From Heligmosomoides polygyrus polygyrus (taxonomy: Eukaryota; Nematoda; Chromadorea; Rhabditida; Heligmosomidae), in assembly GCA_947396885.1 (NCBI GenBank), contig OX377201.1, forward strand, positions 63,276,983 through 63,340,982: a stretch of DNA of 64,000 bases, given 5' to 3'. The notes under the pieces were generated by a model. It was not told the DNA's origin, made no database searches, and worked only from the letters and a program-made list of their open reading frames with translations. How positions within the stretch are numbered: the first letter of the stretch is position 1; each line of letters opens with the position of its first letter. Shown piece after piece: positions 11,401 to 23,000 of the stretch. A program made the position numbers and the translations under genes.

Positions 11401-11689
11401 GCATAGAGTGCAGTTTTGGAAGTAGATGTCGCTCCTTCAGGCAGAAGGCTACCGTGTCCTGACGTCCTGGGAAAATTTGAAAAAGTGAAAACCTCTCATT
11501 GACTCTAAATCTGCGCCAGGAAATCTTTACTTTTCACTGCACAATAATCGGCATTATGTTTTTTGATATTCAATCCTATTTTTTACTCCAAGAAACGCGA
11601 GTGCTTGTATTATATCTCCGCATTGTCGTAGGTACATCTGGAAAAATCTAAGCACCTGAAATTGAAGAGAATCCTCTGCCAAAACCGAG

Positions 11690-12040
11690 AGAGTACGACC
11701 CCCTCCAGATGACGCTACAGTACGACCGCCCTTCGATTGCCGAATCTCAAACTTGACCCTGCTCCCAACCCGGTCGCTTGAATCTCACAGAAAATCGATA
11801 ATATCGATTGATATTGATTGCCTCCTCCTGCCATGAAGGCCTTCCGCCGATGATCTTCTGAATCCCAACGTTGTCTTCGGCACGCCTTCTAAATTCCCAG
11901 GCACGTTGGGCGACGTGTTCCGCACGTCTCCTGAATCCCCAGGCACCTAGGAGACGTCTGGGTATTTTTCACTAATTTCCACTAATTTATGAGTAATTTC
12001 TCCAATTTTCCTCCCCTATTTTATGAGTCATCGCTTAGTA
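11690..12040. repeat. ATCGAT-family dispersed repeat, fragment
   Basis: Contains ATCGATAATATCGATTGA, CTTCGGCACGCC, GACGTCTGGGTATTTTT and GAGTCATCGCTTAG, all shared in order with copies at about 38730-39230 and 63180-63850. Confidence 0.6.
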
Positions 12041-12295
12041 GATTATTATATAGTATAGTATATGATATTCCAGGAAAAAATTCGTGAAAAAAATATTTGA
12101 AAATAATTGCCCCTGACTGAAAGACCAGATATTTTGCATTAAACCAAACGACAAGCATGAAGAGTATGAGTATATGACAAAAAAGTCCATTGCATAGTTT
12201 TCCATTCAAAAAACTGTGAAACTTGTAAGTAAAAGTAGACAGAAATGGTGAATACCATTTTGAACGCGACACAGCCGAATGTAATTCACCCAGGA

Positions 12296-12301
12296 TTTAT
12301 T
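12296..12301 (-). terminator. Candidate poly(A) signal of the SLC38A9-like gene
   Basis: AATAAA on the minus strand about 260 nt after the TAG stop. It is the first canonical signal found downstream. It is a six-base match in AT-rich sequence, so it is only a candidate. Confidence 0.4.
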
Positions 12302-12560
12302 TTCTACACTACAATGCTGCTACGCAAATAAATAGAAAGGGTACTATGGTGAAGGAATAACAAAGCTTAACAAGGTCACAGAGTAAGCAACTTACACGTA
12401 TGCGGCGATGTTCACAAGCCTTGAGGCGAGTAAACCATCTGGACAAGTAAATAACAAACAAACAAGCAGAATTAAATGAAAAAAACACAAGAAATGAGGC
12501 ACACGCATAGCGAATGTTCTGCAATAAAAACGCTCCGCCTCAGCTGATATGGAAGAGATG

Positions 12561-15500
12561 CTAGATGAGAAACTGCGCGAAGAAATTCAGCAGACCCAGC
12601 ACTATGATCGTTGTGTGCACGAACCGCTTGGTGGAGGTGAGGCGGCCTTCCGAATGCAACCTCCTCATGTAGACCACACAGGGCAGCGCGAACACGTAGA
12701 TCAGGCCGGACAGAGAGCCGACATAGCTGAAAACAGCGCCTCCTCGTCGTGAAACAAGCGGACGGTGTGACACTTTACCGTAATATACTGCCGACTCTTG
12801 GATACAAAATCGCCACCGCCACCGCGACGGCGATAACACCACAATTCAACAGGATAACTGGTCCGAGGCTGAAATCTACGACGTCACAGGGGCTATGCAA
12901 AGATAACGACGCTACAAACGAATTCTTACCCGGGCCAAGTCTTCCCCGTGAACGCGTAGAAAAGCTGCGATCGAATCAGAAACATAAGAAGAGGAAGCAC
13001 CGTTATCATTTGGAAGAGAAGGAACAGACGAGCCGTACTGCTCAGAATATCGCCGGCACCGAAATTGTTAAGGAAATTCTGAAACTCCTTGGTTAAACAG
13101 GCGAACTGTACCTCCCATGGGGAAGATCTGAAGAGCATGCGCTACATGCGGCTGGGGTGTCTCGCAAGGGGCCGTTTTCTCTCCGCTCCTATTTGATGTC
13201 TACACACTGGGTCTTCCGCCTTTGACTAAGCTATCCAGGTTTCTGCTTTCGCGGACGGCTATGGAATATTCGTTGTTCACAATAAAAATAATACTAAGAT
13301 GCAGTCTCGTTTGAATTATGTCGTCGAGAGGATACCTACGTGAACTACGTACTGGGAACTGATGCCTAATACAGATATTATTAGACAACTTTACTGTAGA
13401 TCGTTTCCTCACCTTTCGTTCCCTAGAGGATTGTCCTTCTACCGCATTAGGATGATAAAGTTTGGAAAGAAAAGTCCGAGAGCGGGTTTGCAAATATTGT
13501 TACGCCTTTTAAAATTCATAAAGGTGAGTTTCGGAATTCTCCCACAAAGTTATGACGTTTCAGACCTCCGTCTAGTAGAAGCCTGCGTTTTGATGTTGAC
13601 ACTTTCAGATTCAGTCGGTAAGCTTCTATTCGAAACGAGAGGTGTAGAAACTCATTTTTGTTCCGAGTAGGGCACTGAACCAATCTCTGGGATCTCTTTA
13701 CTGGAACTTCTTCCGGTGTAGTCTTCATTACGCAATGTTGCCTCGTAGTTTCTATCACTATCATCACATTTTGGGTTATGCTCTAAGGCGTTCTGGTGCG
13801 CTTCCCTACTCATTTTTCTCTCTCTCTTTCACTGATAAATGTTCTCTTACTTTTTTCCTTAATCGTCATCGTGCTTTGTTTGTTGTGAGGTCGACAGGTG
13901 GCTTAGATTTCAGCTCAGTCAACTTCGCTCTGCGCCTTACTCCTCAAGATCGTATCAGATCAAAGAGGCACCTGTTACGCCTGCCGTAGAATTACCTTGG
14001 TTATTTGTGTTGCCCATGCTCATGCCTATTCCACTTAATTCAATCTTTTACACGTTTATGAGCGTATAAATATACCGTATTTGTTTAAGTGTCTACAGTT
14101 TTATTTGAATAACATTTGGTAACACTTTATTTGAATATATAACAAGTCGGCATCGTTGGTGGGCTGGCACAGTCTCAAGGAATTTAAACAACTTTACTCC
14201 TTGGCCAGTGTTCCGAAGGCTTAAGCTACTGTGGACGTCGTCTTCAATTTCAAATAGCGTCAAGCTGCGTTTGTATTCTTCGATACTCGTCCCCACTGCA
14301 GTGTACGCTAGCGAAACATGGAAGATGTCAGCTAGCATCACCAGACGGATCAACGCGTTTCACTGCAAATGTCTACGACAAATACTGAGGATACACTATA
14401 CAGACCGCTTGACGAACGAAGAAGTACTACAACGCTGCCGCTCGAGCAACCTCTACGAAACCGTTGTGCAACGCCGACTCCGCCTGGCCGGACACATTCT
14501 TCGAATGCCGGCGCACCGCCTGCCAAGATCAGCCATGCAATGGACACCGCCAGGAAAGCGAACCAGAGGCCGCCCAAAAAACACGTGGCGTCGCACGTTT
14601 CTGAATGACTTGGAAGTTATGAATATTTCTAGGCAGGAGTGTGAAGAAACAGCCCAAGACAGGCAGCGGTGGAAAGAGTTCGTCGCCCTATGCCCTCAAT
14701 GCACGGGAGGAACTAAGTACTAAGTAACTCCTTGGCCAGTACATTTCCAGTGCAGTACAGTACTTGTATCAATACAGCCACAACACTCCTCTTTCTTTAC
14801 CTACGCTAGCCGATTATGATATTTTGGAGGTTACTGTTCTTCGTTAGTTGTTGCTGTTGTCGGCTATTGGCTTTGAATACGGACAAGGAAATAAAAGAAT
14901 AAAAAGAACCCACATCACTGATACAACTTCTCTGGACGGGAAAACCTGCGTAGAATGTGAAACCTATGAACACATAGCATGCTGCAGCTAATAAGTAGCC
15001 GATGGAGAGATCACGAGCCTAAATTCTTGCTGTGATGTGATGAAAGACATACTTTGAAGTGCTGGCAGGTTCTACTACTAGCTTTTGATCTCTAATGGTG
15101 CCATACAGCGAGGCATATACTCACAAAGAACACCCAAAAGCGTAGCAGACCCAAACCCAAAGCAATGAATGGCTCTAGAAATACTGCACTACGGGTAGGT
15201 TTACCTTCAGATTTTCGCGAAATTATTCTCAGTGAAGTCATAAAATCAAAAAAGGGTCTCGGCTATCCGGAATTCTGTGGGTCGTGGATGGAACAAAGTC
15301 GTCGAGGAAGGCGTTATTTCCTCGCAAGCGAGATTGGTCGGCTTTCTATTATTGCAACACAAAGTAATTTCATACCACATTCTGAGAGGTGCCACAAATA
15401 AGGCATCCAGAAAACGGCCCGTACCAACATTTGGCCGCTTTTCAGATCAAGCCCTAAGAGATCAGTTTGATATTTCTTGGTTCGTTGAGCAAAGAGCACT

Positions 15501-17094
15501 TACTGCGCTAGTCAGGCAAATACCAAGGAAAACGGAAGATGGACTTCAACATCCTGAAGATGCCGCACCCTTTAATTCTCCAAAGCGTACGCAAAAAAAA
15601 GCTTCTAGAGGAAAACGTAGACTGAGTTGAAGACAGAGAGGTTGAGGCACACTCTGTGTTCACACGTGCTCACTCACATTATTTTCCGGAGTCTTCTGAT
15701 TCCGAAGGATAGTGAGAACAGCGTTATGAATGAAATACGATAACGTCATAGTACCGGTCAGCGCAGGAAATCGCCACCTGAATGCTAAAGCGGAGAGATA
15801 TGCTCAGTTTCAATGAGAAACAAAAACTGCTAACTCACGAGCTGCATAGTGTATAGAATCAGGGTCCGAGAAATTCATATTGAAGCCACATTCGACCAAC
15901 TTCGATCCGGTAAACACCAGCAGATACACTACCGACGCCGTTCCCAGTACATTAAACTTCGTGAAGAATGTCGGCGACTTGAAATTCATCAGGGGAAAGG
16001 TGATAATAGCCAGGTAGAGTGGCACAGTACCCTAAAGACGAGAAATGACCATCCGGTGATTGGCCTCACACTACATTTGAATAACCGCTCGTATTTACGC
16101 CTTCTGCTGGTAAGACTGTTCAACTACGAAGACAATTGGTGACAGAACCGCTGAACCAGAAGACCCCCTCACAATACGCGTTATCGGCTGATGCACGGTG
16201 CTTTAGCTTTTAGCCCAAGAAGTTGCCAGCTGGATAAACGTAGACCTATAGAAGGCGAAACGGTAGATCATCGGCGTGAAACAATAACCTATGCATTCTT
16301 CTTCTATGTGATGCCATAAAGTCATTTTCAATGTATAGGCCGCAATGCGCGTATTGTTTTTACTATGGTCGCATACTAGCGCAATCGGGAGAGGCGGCGG
16401 TTCTCGCACTCATTACAAACGTATGAACCGAAGTTCTTGAAGCAGGTCCCGCCCGGGCCTCTCAAATCTTCTACTCTGGCGTAGACGAGTTGGTGCCGGA
16501 GTGGTAGGGAAAGGCAGAAATTGACTTGTCCAACGACTGGCTACTGTAGTTCACTGCAGAAAATACGTGATCCAACATCGTCGCCGACACGTTTAGTTTT
16601 AGTTAGGCGCACTCCAGACAGGGATTGACTAACGCCGTCATTTATCCTTACAGTTCCTCTTCCCAGTTACGTCTGCCACCAACTAACTCCTCTGACGGAC
16701 CGGACGTTTGATTGGCATCGGAAAATAACTGAACGTTACACCACGATTGGAGGAGCACGACAGGCTCGGTGTCTCACTATAATTTACTACTTGCGGCCTA
16801 CAGAAAGAAGCACAGAAAAAGCTACATGTCCCAGCATCAGAATACAGAGACATTCAGCGAAAAACATCAAAATCGCTAAACGTTAACCAACAACTCTAGA
16901 TTTCTCGTCCTTAAAAAGAGGGCTTCAGAACGGTTCTCACAGACCAAAATAGAAATATTTAGGGAAGAACCAAATCACCTGCAACTGCCAAAGATGATCA
17001 AAATCCCAACTTGGCTGAAACCACTGGTCGAGAAACTCCTTGCTTCCCTTCTCGGCGTATAGGAAAGGTGACGCATCCTCCAGAGGACAGTACA
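12561..17094 (-). CDS. SLC38A9-like exons 8-14: lumenal loop to C-terminus
   Basis: Exon 8 (17094-16979) encodes the lumenal loop with VYCPLEDASPF and ends LWQLQ. Exon 9 (16031-15839) gives TVPLYLAIITFPLMNFKSPT and FFTKFNVLGTASVVYLLVF. Exon 10 (15784-15678), after a 54-bp intron, gives FPALTGTMTLSYFIHNAVLT. Exon 11 (15018-14914) gives NARDLSIGYLLAAACYVFIG in context and ends CISD. Exon 12 (13078-12930) opens NFLNNFGAGDILSSTARLFL. Exon 13 (12868-12779) encodes GPVILLNCGVIAVAVAVAIL. Exon 14 (12726-12561) encodes YVGSLSGLIYVFALPCVVYM and ends NFFAQFLI before TAG. Several residue blocks match human SLC38A9 in order without gaps. Intron 11 (14913-13079) holds two LINE fragments. Confidence 0.93.
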
Positions 17095-20000
17095 CTGTAA
17101 GCGCCAGCTCTTTCCACATAAGGAACAAAACGTTCGAACAAAACCACAGCCAGTTACCGTTTAAATGAGATACATGTAGGATAATCTGTGGGCGTAATTC
17201 TTGGTAGCATGAAAGTGTGGTATCTGTCGCTCACTTACAAATCCAAAGAAGATCAAACTATAACAAGCGGCGCTTCTCAATACGAGATGCTGCACCATTG
17301 CATTAACAGTAGGGGACTCAGGAGACCTTTTTGTGGACAGACATGAGGTACTGATACCGATAAACAGAGCGGTTCCGTTCTTTAGATAGGTCCTATCATT
17401 AATGCAATCATGATCGAAAAAGATAAAAATTTTGTTAGGCAACCTGGGAATGGGCATCCTAATCATTCTTATAGCATCCCCTGACCTCCTATTGATAGTG
17501 TGGACTAAATCACTGACTTAGGTTTTGTGATTACCAAGAGTTTCAGCTTTGAAAAGCACTTTGAAGTGATTGTAAACAGAGGAACAGCATTCGTTTCCAG
17601 ATTGTTCAAGGCACTTTCAACGCGCAAACCTAAGGTTTTGCTCTGGGCTTATAAACTTATGTCGGCCAATCTGATTTATTAGAACATGGCACTACGTGTA
17701 TTCACCTTTACCGTTGATGCTATACATGCCGCCCGCCTCCTGGTGCAGAAGCACCCGAGAAACAGAAGCCGGTGCATATAGCCTTTCTCGACTTGGAGGA
17801 GGTCTTCGACCGCGTACCGCGTGAGGTTATACGGTACGCCTTACGACAACACAACGTGCCTGAGAAACTCATAGAGTGGGTGCGGATGCTCTATTCTTGC
17901 CCAAGCAGTGGAGTGCAAGCTGCAGCTGGAACCTCAATGGAGTTTCCCATCTCTGTTGGGGTGCACCAGGGTTCTGCGCTTTCCCCACTCCTCTTTGTTG
18001 TCGTCATGGATACCATTACGAGAGATCTTCAGAAGCCTGTCCATGGACACTGCCCTATGCTCATGACGTGATGCTCGCTGGCGAAGATAAAGATGATCTC
18101 GAGCGGCAGGTGTAAGCTTGGTGCGACCGCATGGCGATGTTCGGACTCAAATTGAACGTAAAGAGGACCGAGTACCTAACGACTGACGTAGTCGAGTCCG
18201 GCTCCATTAAGATTAACGGCACTGGGCTTACACGCACTTCGGCGTTTAAATATTAGGGGGGGCCAAAAGTAATGAGACACCCCATGCCGTGTCCATATAT
18301 CTCGTGGCTGGAGTCCGGTTTTGTGCTTATCGTATTTGTATGATTGTATGCTACTTACTGAAGCCCATCTGAGAAGTTACCACTTCCGCCCTTTCCAGAA
18401 GCATGCCAAAAACCCCAGCCTGTCTCATGCCGAAACCCCAGTCTGACGAGTCGACCTGTGTCGCACAAATCTCCCCCAATTCCCAACCCCGAGCAGCCTG
18501 GGCTCAATATTCACGCAAGATGAGAAGTACGTCTTCTACCTTAACCCTGCCAAGCAGCGAGTCTGGGTGAGGCCTGGTGAATTGTTACCGACCTTCGTTC
18601 GGCAAGATGTTCACGGCGAGAAGCATCTTTGGAGCTTTTGGGTCTGCGCCCATGGATCGGTTTACCGGAAGCTGTTTCCCAAGAGCACCACGATGAACTC
18701 CATGGCCATGGTGAACGAAATAGAGGAGATGGGCCGGCGACTCGCTCTTATTCATTCGCAGCGCTTCAAGAAGGTTCTCCTCTTCGACAGCGCCGCACCC
18801 CATCGGGAACAAGTAAGCACGGATAAGCTTGGCCAGCTGGGCTACGTTCACATGCCTCACCCACCGTATTCGCTGGACATCTCTCCATGCAACTACCACT
18901 ACTACTTGAGCCTACAGGACTTCCTAGTCGGAAGGGACACAAGAACCCAAGCAGTCCTTGACAACCATATCGAGCAGTTGATCAACACCAGGCTCAAGCA
19001 GTTCTGTAAGGATGGGATCAGGAAGTTGACCGAGCGATGGCAGCAAGGTCAGTGCCCTTAATGGCAAATACATTCCTCAGCATCGTTGAGTTGTAATTGA
19101 GTTATAAGGAGATAAAGATTTTTTTTCATTTTGTCTCATTACTTTTGGCCCCCCCTAATATCTGGGATCAGCAATAGCGTCTGACGGCGGTCTGATGATT
19201 GAAGTGAACTCACGCGTGAGTGCAGCTTAGTCCAAGTGACGTTCGCTGACTGACGTGCTCTGCGGTAAGAAGATACCAGAGCACCTAAAGTCGAAGATCT
19301 ACAGTCGTCCGGCCGGTAGCGATGTACGGGGCTAAATGTTGGCCTGCGACCAAGGGAGTGGAAACGCGTCTCAGCGTCATGGAAGTCGAAGATGCTGCGC
19401 TGGACGGCTGGAGTCACCCTCATGGGCCGCATCAGAAATGATGCTATTCGGCAGAAGTTCGGTGTCGCGCCGATAGCTGACAAGATGCGCGAAGCTCGCT
19501 TGCGATGGTACGGCCACGTTCTGCGTGGGAAAGAAGACAGCGTCCGCAAGATAGGCCTTGAGTTGGAAGTGTCAGGAAAGTGGCCTAGAGGACACCCGAA
19601 GCAGCGTTGGTCGGATATGTTACACGTGGACATGAATATAACTGGCGTCTGCCCTGATCAAGCGCAGGATCGGGAAAGATGGCGTCACGACACCAAAAAA
19701 GCGGACCCCGCGACGAAGCGGGACAAACGCTGAAGAAAAGAAAAAGATGGCACTAGGTGTTTTCACCTGTTAAACGTAAAAGCATTGACCTGCTGGAAAA
19801 GGTACAGAACAGTTTCACTAGGAAGCTGATGATTAGAATGCTTGGCTTCATCTATGAGCAGATTCCTTCTAGTGCCGAAAGGAATCAAAACCTGGGCCTT
19901 TACAGATTGTCGTCTCGAAGGAAGGCTAATGACCTTCCTTCGAGACGACAACTTGGCTACTATTTCATAAAATCATGTTTGGTGTGGTATCAAGCCGAGC

Positions 20001-23000
20001 ACTTCCTACCCTTGAGGGCTACTCCAGTCAACAGGTGAAGCACCAGGTTAAAACGACTAAGCTCAACGCTAGGCGGTACCTTTTCGTTAGCAGAACAATC
20101 GGCTCATTTGAGACCCTACTAAAAAGGAGCCGTGTTGGGTTACGCTACACTACCTTCAAAACATAAGGAGCTGTTCATAAGGAGCTTATTCCATGATGTC
20201 ATACATCTTTCCTACTTTCTCAATTCTTTGGCTTATCCTTAGTTTTCCTCTGTTATCCTACCTTACGGTGTTGTTAGACACGCTGTGTTTCTGGTTCTGC
20301 TTTTAGTGTTGTTTTTAGGCATAAGTCACACGTGTGTAATAAACACACAACTTCTCACAGAAACAAAAGTTTCACATTTTCACAAAAATTCGATGTTATT
20401 AAGTAAAGGACTAAGGAAAGATCTCACCATCACATGAGAATGTCTTGTTCTCCATTATAGGAATAGTCGAGCTGTTCGGCTGCAAAGATTCTGAAACAGT
20501 GCACAGGAGTCAGAAGTCTGTGTTTACCTTGAGGAGAGCAGCCTACTTGTCTAAAATCTCTCTCACGAAAGAGATCACACAGAACTGAAAACGGAATCAC
20601 CATTCCTACCATATACAACAGTTCCAGTGTAGTAGAGAAAGTTTGACATAAGCACCCAATAGACCATAATGCCACCAAGTAGCACAACCACCGAAAACCC
20701 GACAGCGAGGTATTCGCCACCTTTTCCGAGAAAATGGCGGCAGACATCTGAGAACTCCACCATTACCGGATCCATGCCAGCTGAAACTGATAGGATGAAC
20801 ATTTCTAGAATGGTCATGTACTGTACTATATTGGTTTCACTACATATTTCAATCGCCTCGCAGCAAAGTGCATTGGATTTCGCAATTCTTTTTCCCATAA
20901 ACATCTGTATCGCTCCCACTGCCCCATAAAGTGGAGCGTGAGGTCCATAAACACCTGCACAAAAGCGACGGTACTAGGTGGGGCTGGTGTCCGAGTGCGG
21001 CCAGGCGGTCCCCCTCCACCAATCCCAGGAGAGCGTGGACGGCGCTGCGGAACCTACTGCCCTAGGCGGTCTCAGTCGTATGTTGGGCACCCGGCTCTCA
21101 TCCTCGTCATGAAGGAGGTCGGCAAGTGAAGGAGCTCCGATTTGCAGCTAATATAATCACCGTGTTAGGATGGCCGACACCCTAGAGATCGTTCCCTTGC
21201 CGACTCCTCCACGTCTGCGGAAGAGAGAACAACCTAGGAAAGAACATAATCAGAAGAACTGTAGAAATTAACACATTCGCGGCGCAATGTCTAGAAATAA
21301 CTCATTTAAAAAAATCGCATCTTACCTGACACAAATACGAGATGGAAAACGTGTGCGGGATTACTCGTTAACAAAAATTTTAATAGCCTCCAGGAGCGCT
21401 GTAAGAAAGCAATTGGTTTGGTGCCCGCATCGAGAGGAGTGGTCGTGGAACACACGCACCTAAACATCGTTTATGTGCTCTCCTCCGCGCTAGAGAAGCT
21501 CGACAAGGGAAGGAGCCCCGGAGCGAGACTAATCTCACTCACCCGCGTTAGAGTTAGTCACATCCCTGAACTTCTTCCTTTGCCGACCTTCTCCATGTGA
21601 ACGGAGTAGAGCCAAGCGCCCGCATAGGACTGAGAACGCTTGGGGCTGTAGGCCCCACAGCGCCAGCGCCGCTCTTATGCTATTAATGGTGGGACGCGTC
21701 CGCCTGACTGCCGCGCTTTGATACCACGGATGGTACAAATAGGGTCAGGGTGGTCACCATGTAAGACACCCTCCTATACAATGTTTTGTGTTGTGCGAAA
21801 CCAAAAATTCTATGCAGCACTGGTGTGCTCTGCGCCTATGATGAACTGAGCTAAGCAATTTCTGATGTAATTAGATATGGACGTGCCTTCCTACCAAGGC
21901 GAATATCCGCTGAGTACATGGTGACCTTCCCGAGCAAATTCGCTCCATAAACTCTTACGCCTAGACTTTCTTGAAATGAAATAAAGGGTAAGGAAACACG
22001 GCAACGTTTGTTTTATACAATGACCTATGGACAGACTAGGGCTTGTCCTTCCTTGACAAGTCTGACACCAGTTCACCGGGTTCACCTTTGTACGTGGTGC
22101 AAAATAGAGTCAACGCCTTCCAGTCACCCGAAGTTTAGACCATCTTGCGGACACTCTCTCCTTTTCTACGTTAGAAAGTGGCTGCATCAGCTGCCGTGAC
22201 TTCTGTACGACAATTGGAGGTCACGCATCATCGAGCGCGCTCCGGACGCAGAGGTGCGTGCCTTCCGCGCCTGAGATGACCCACAGTAGTCGTCGGTTGT
22301 CAGTCGCCCGTCGTCAGTCGTCAAGCGTTGAGCCCGATGTCCACCGTCCGCCTCTTACAAGGAGAGCCTCCAGAGTGGCCGCGAGCTTTTGCGATGCAAT
22401 TTTTACAGGATTTTTTTTAACAGGGTCGCCTCTCTGGTGCACCGAGCGAGTTTGATGTTTCGGTCCCCGGTGTGGTAATGTTTTTGTACACATCAGATCG
22501 TTATTATTATGGGCTTGCGTGACAACAGGAGTCGATTTGTACACAATTAATGCTTTTAGTATTTAAACCTAGCCTTTTTTGGCACTGTACCATATCAGCA
22601 ACGATACCGTAAATGCACACAAACACATAAACATCACGGGAAAAGTATGAATTTAGTTTGATACCGGTAAAAGTTTAACATTAACAATCAGTCATTTTCA
22701 CCCGCCGAGTGCATGATTATTTGATACAGCATCACCCGAAATTTGCTACACACAGCAGAAATGGCATCTTGAAAGTAAGTAAATAGCATAGAACACCGAC
22801 GAACAGAATTCCATTCGCACGCATTTGTTCGATTGCAGATTATAACTATATCTGCGCTCGAGTATTCCGACCAAGTCTGGCATACGCTTGGGTTGCGGCT
22901 GGATATGTTGATGATCACCCAGGGCCCTTCTCTACGCCTTCCGATTATGCATTCAGCGAAGAAGAAGTAGTGATGGCTTGTCAGGGAGAGGAGGATTGTT

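Noticed and set aside
13200..13493. 97-codon minus frame as a further transporter exon
   Set aside because: Exon 12 joins exon 11 directly in phase (CISD to NFLNNF as in the human protein), so no exon is missing; this frame is antisense to a LINE fragment.
20781..20919. Extension of transporter exon 7 upstream (MGAIQMFMGKRIAKS...)
   Set aside because: Exon 6 at 32 kb matches the family exactly and joins at the TTTCAG before 20780; the extension has no similarity.
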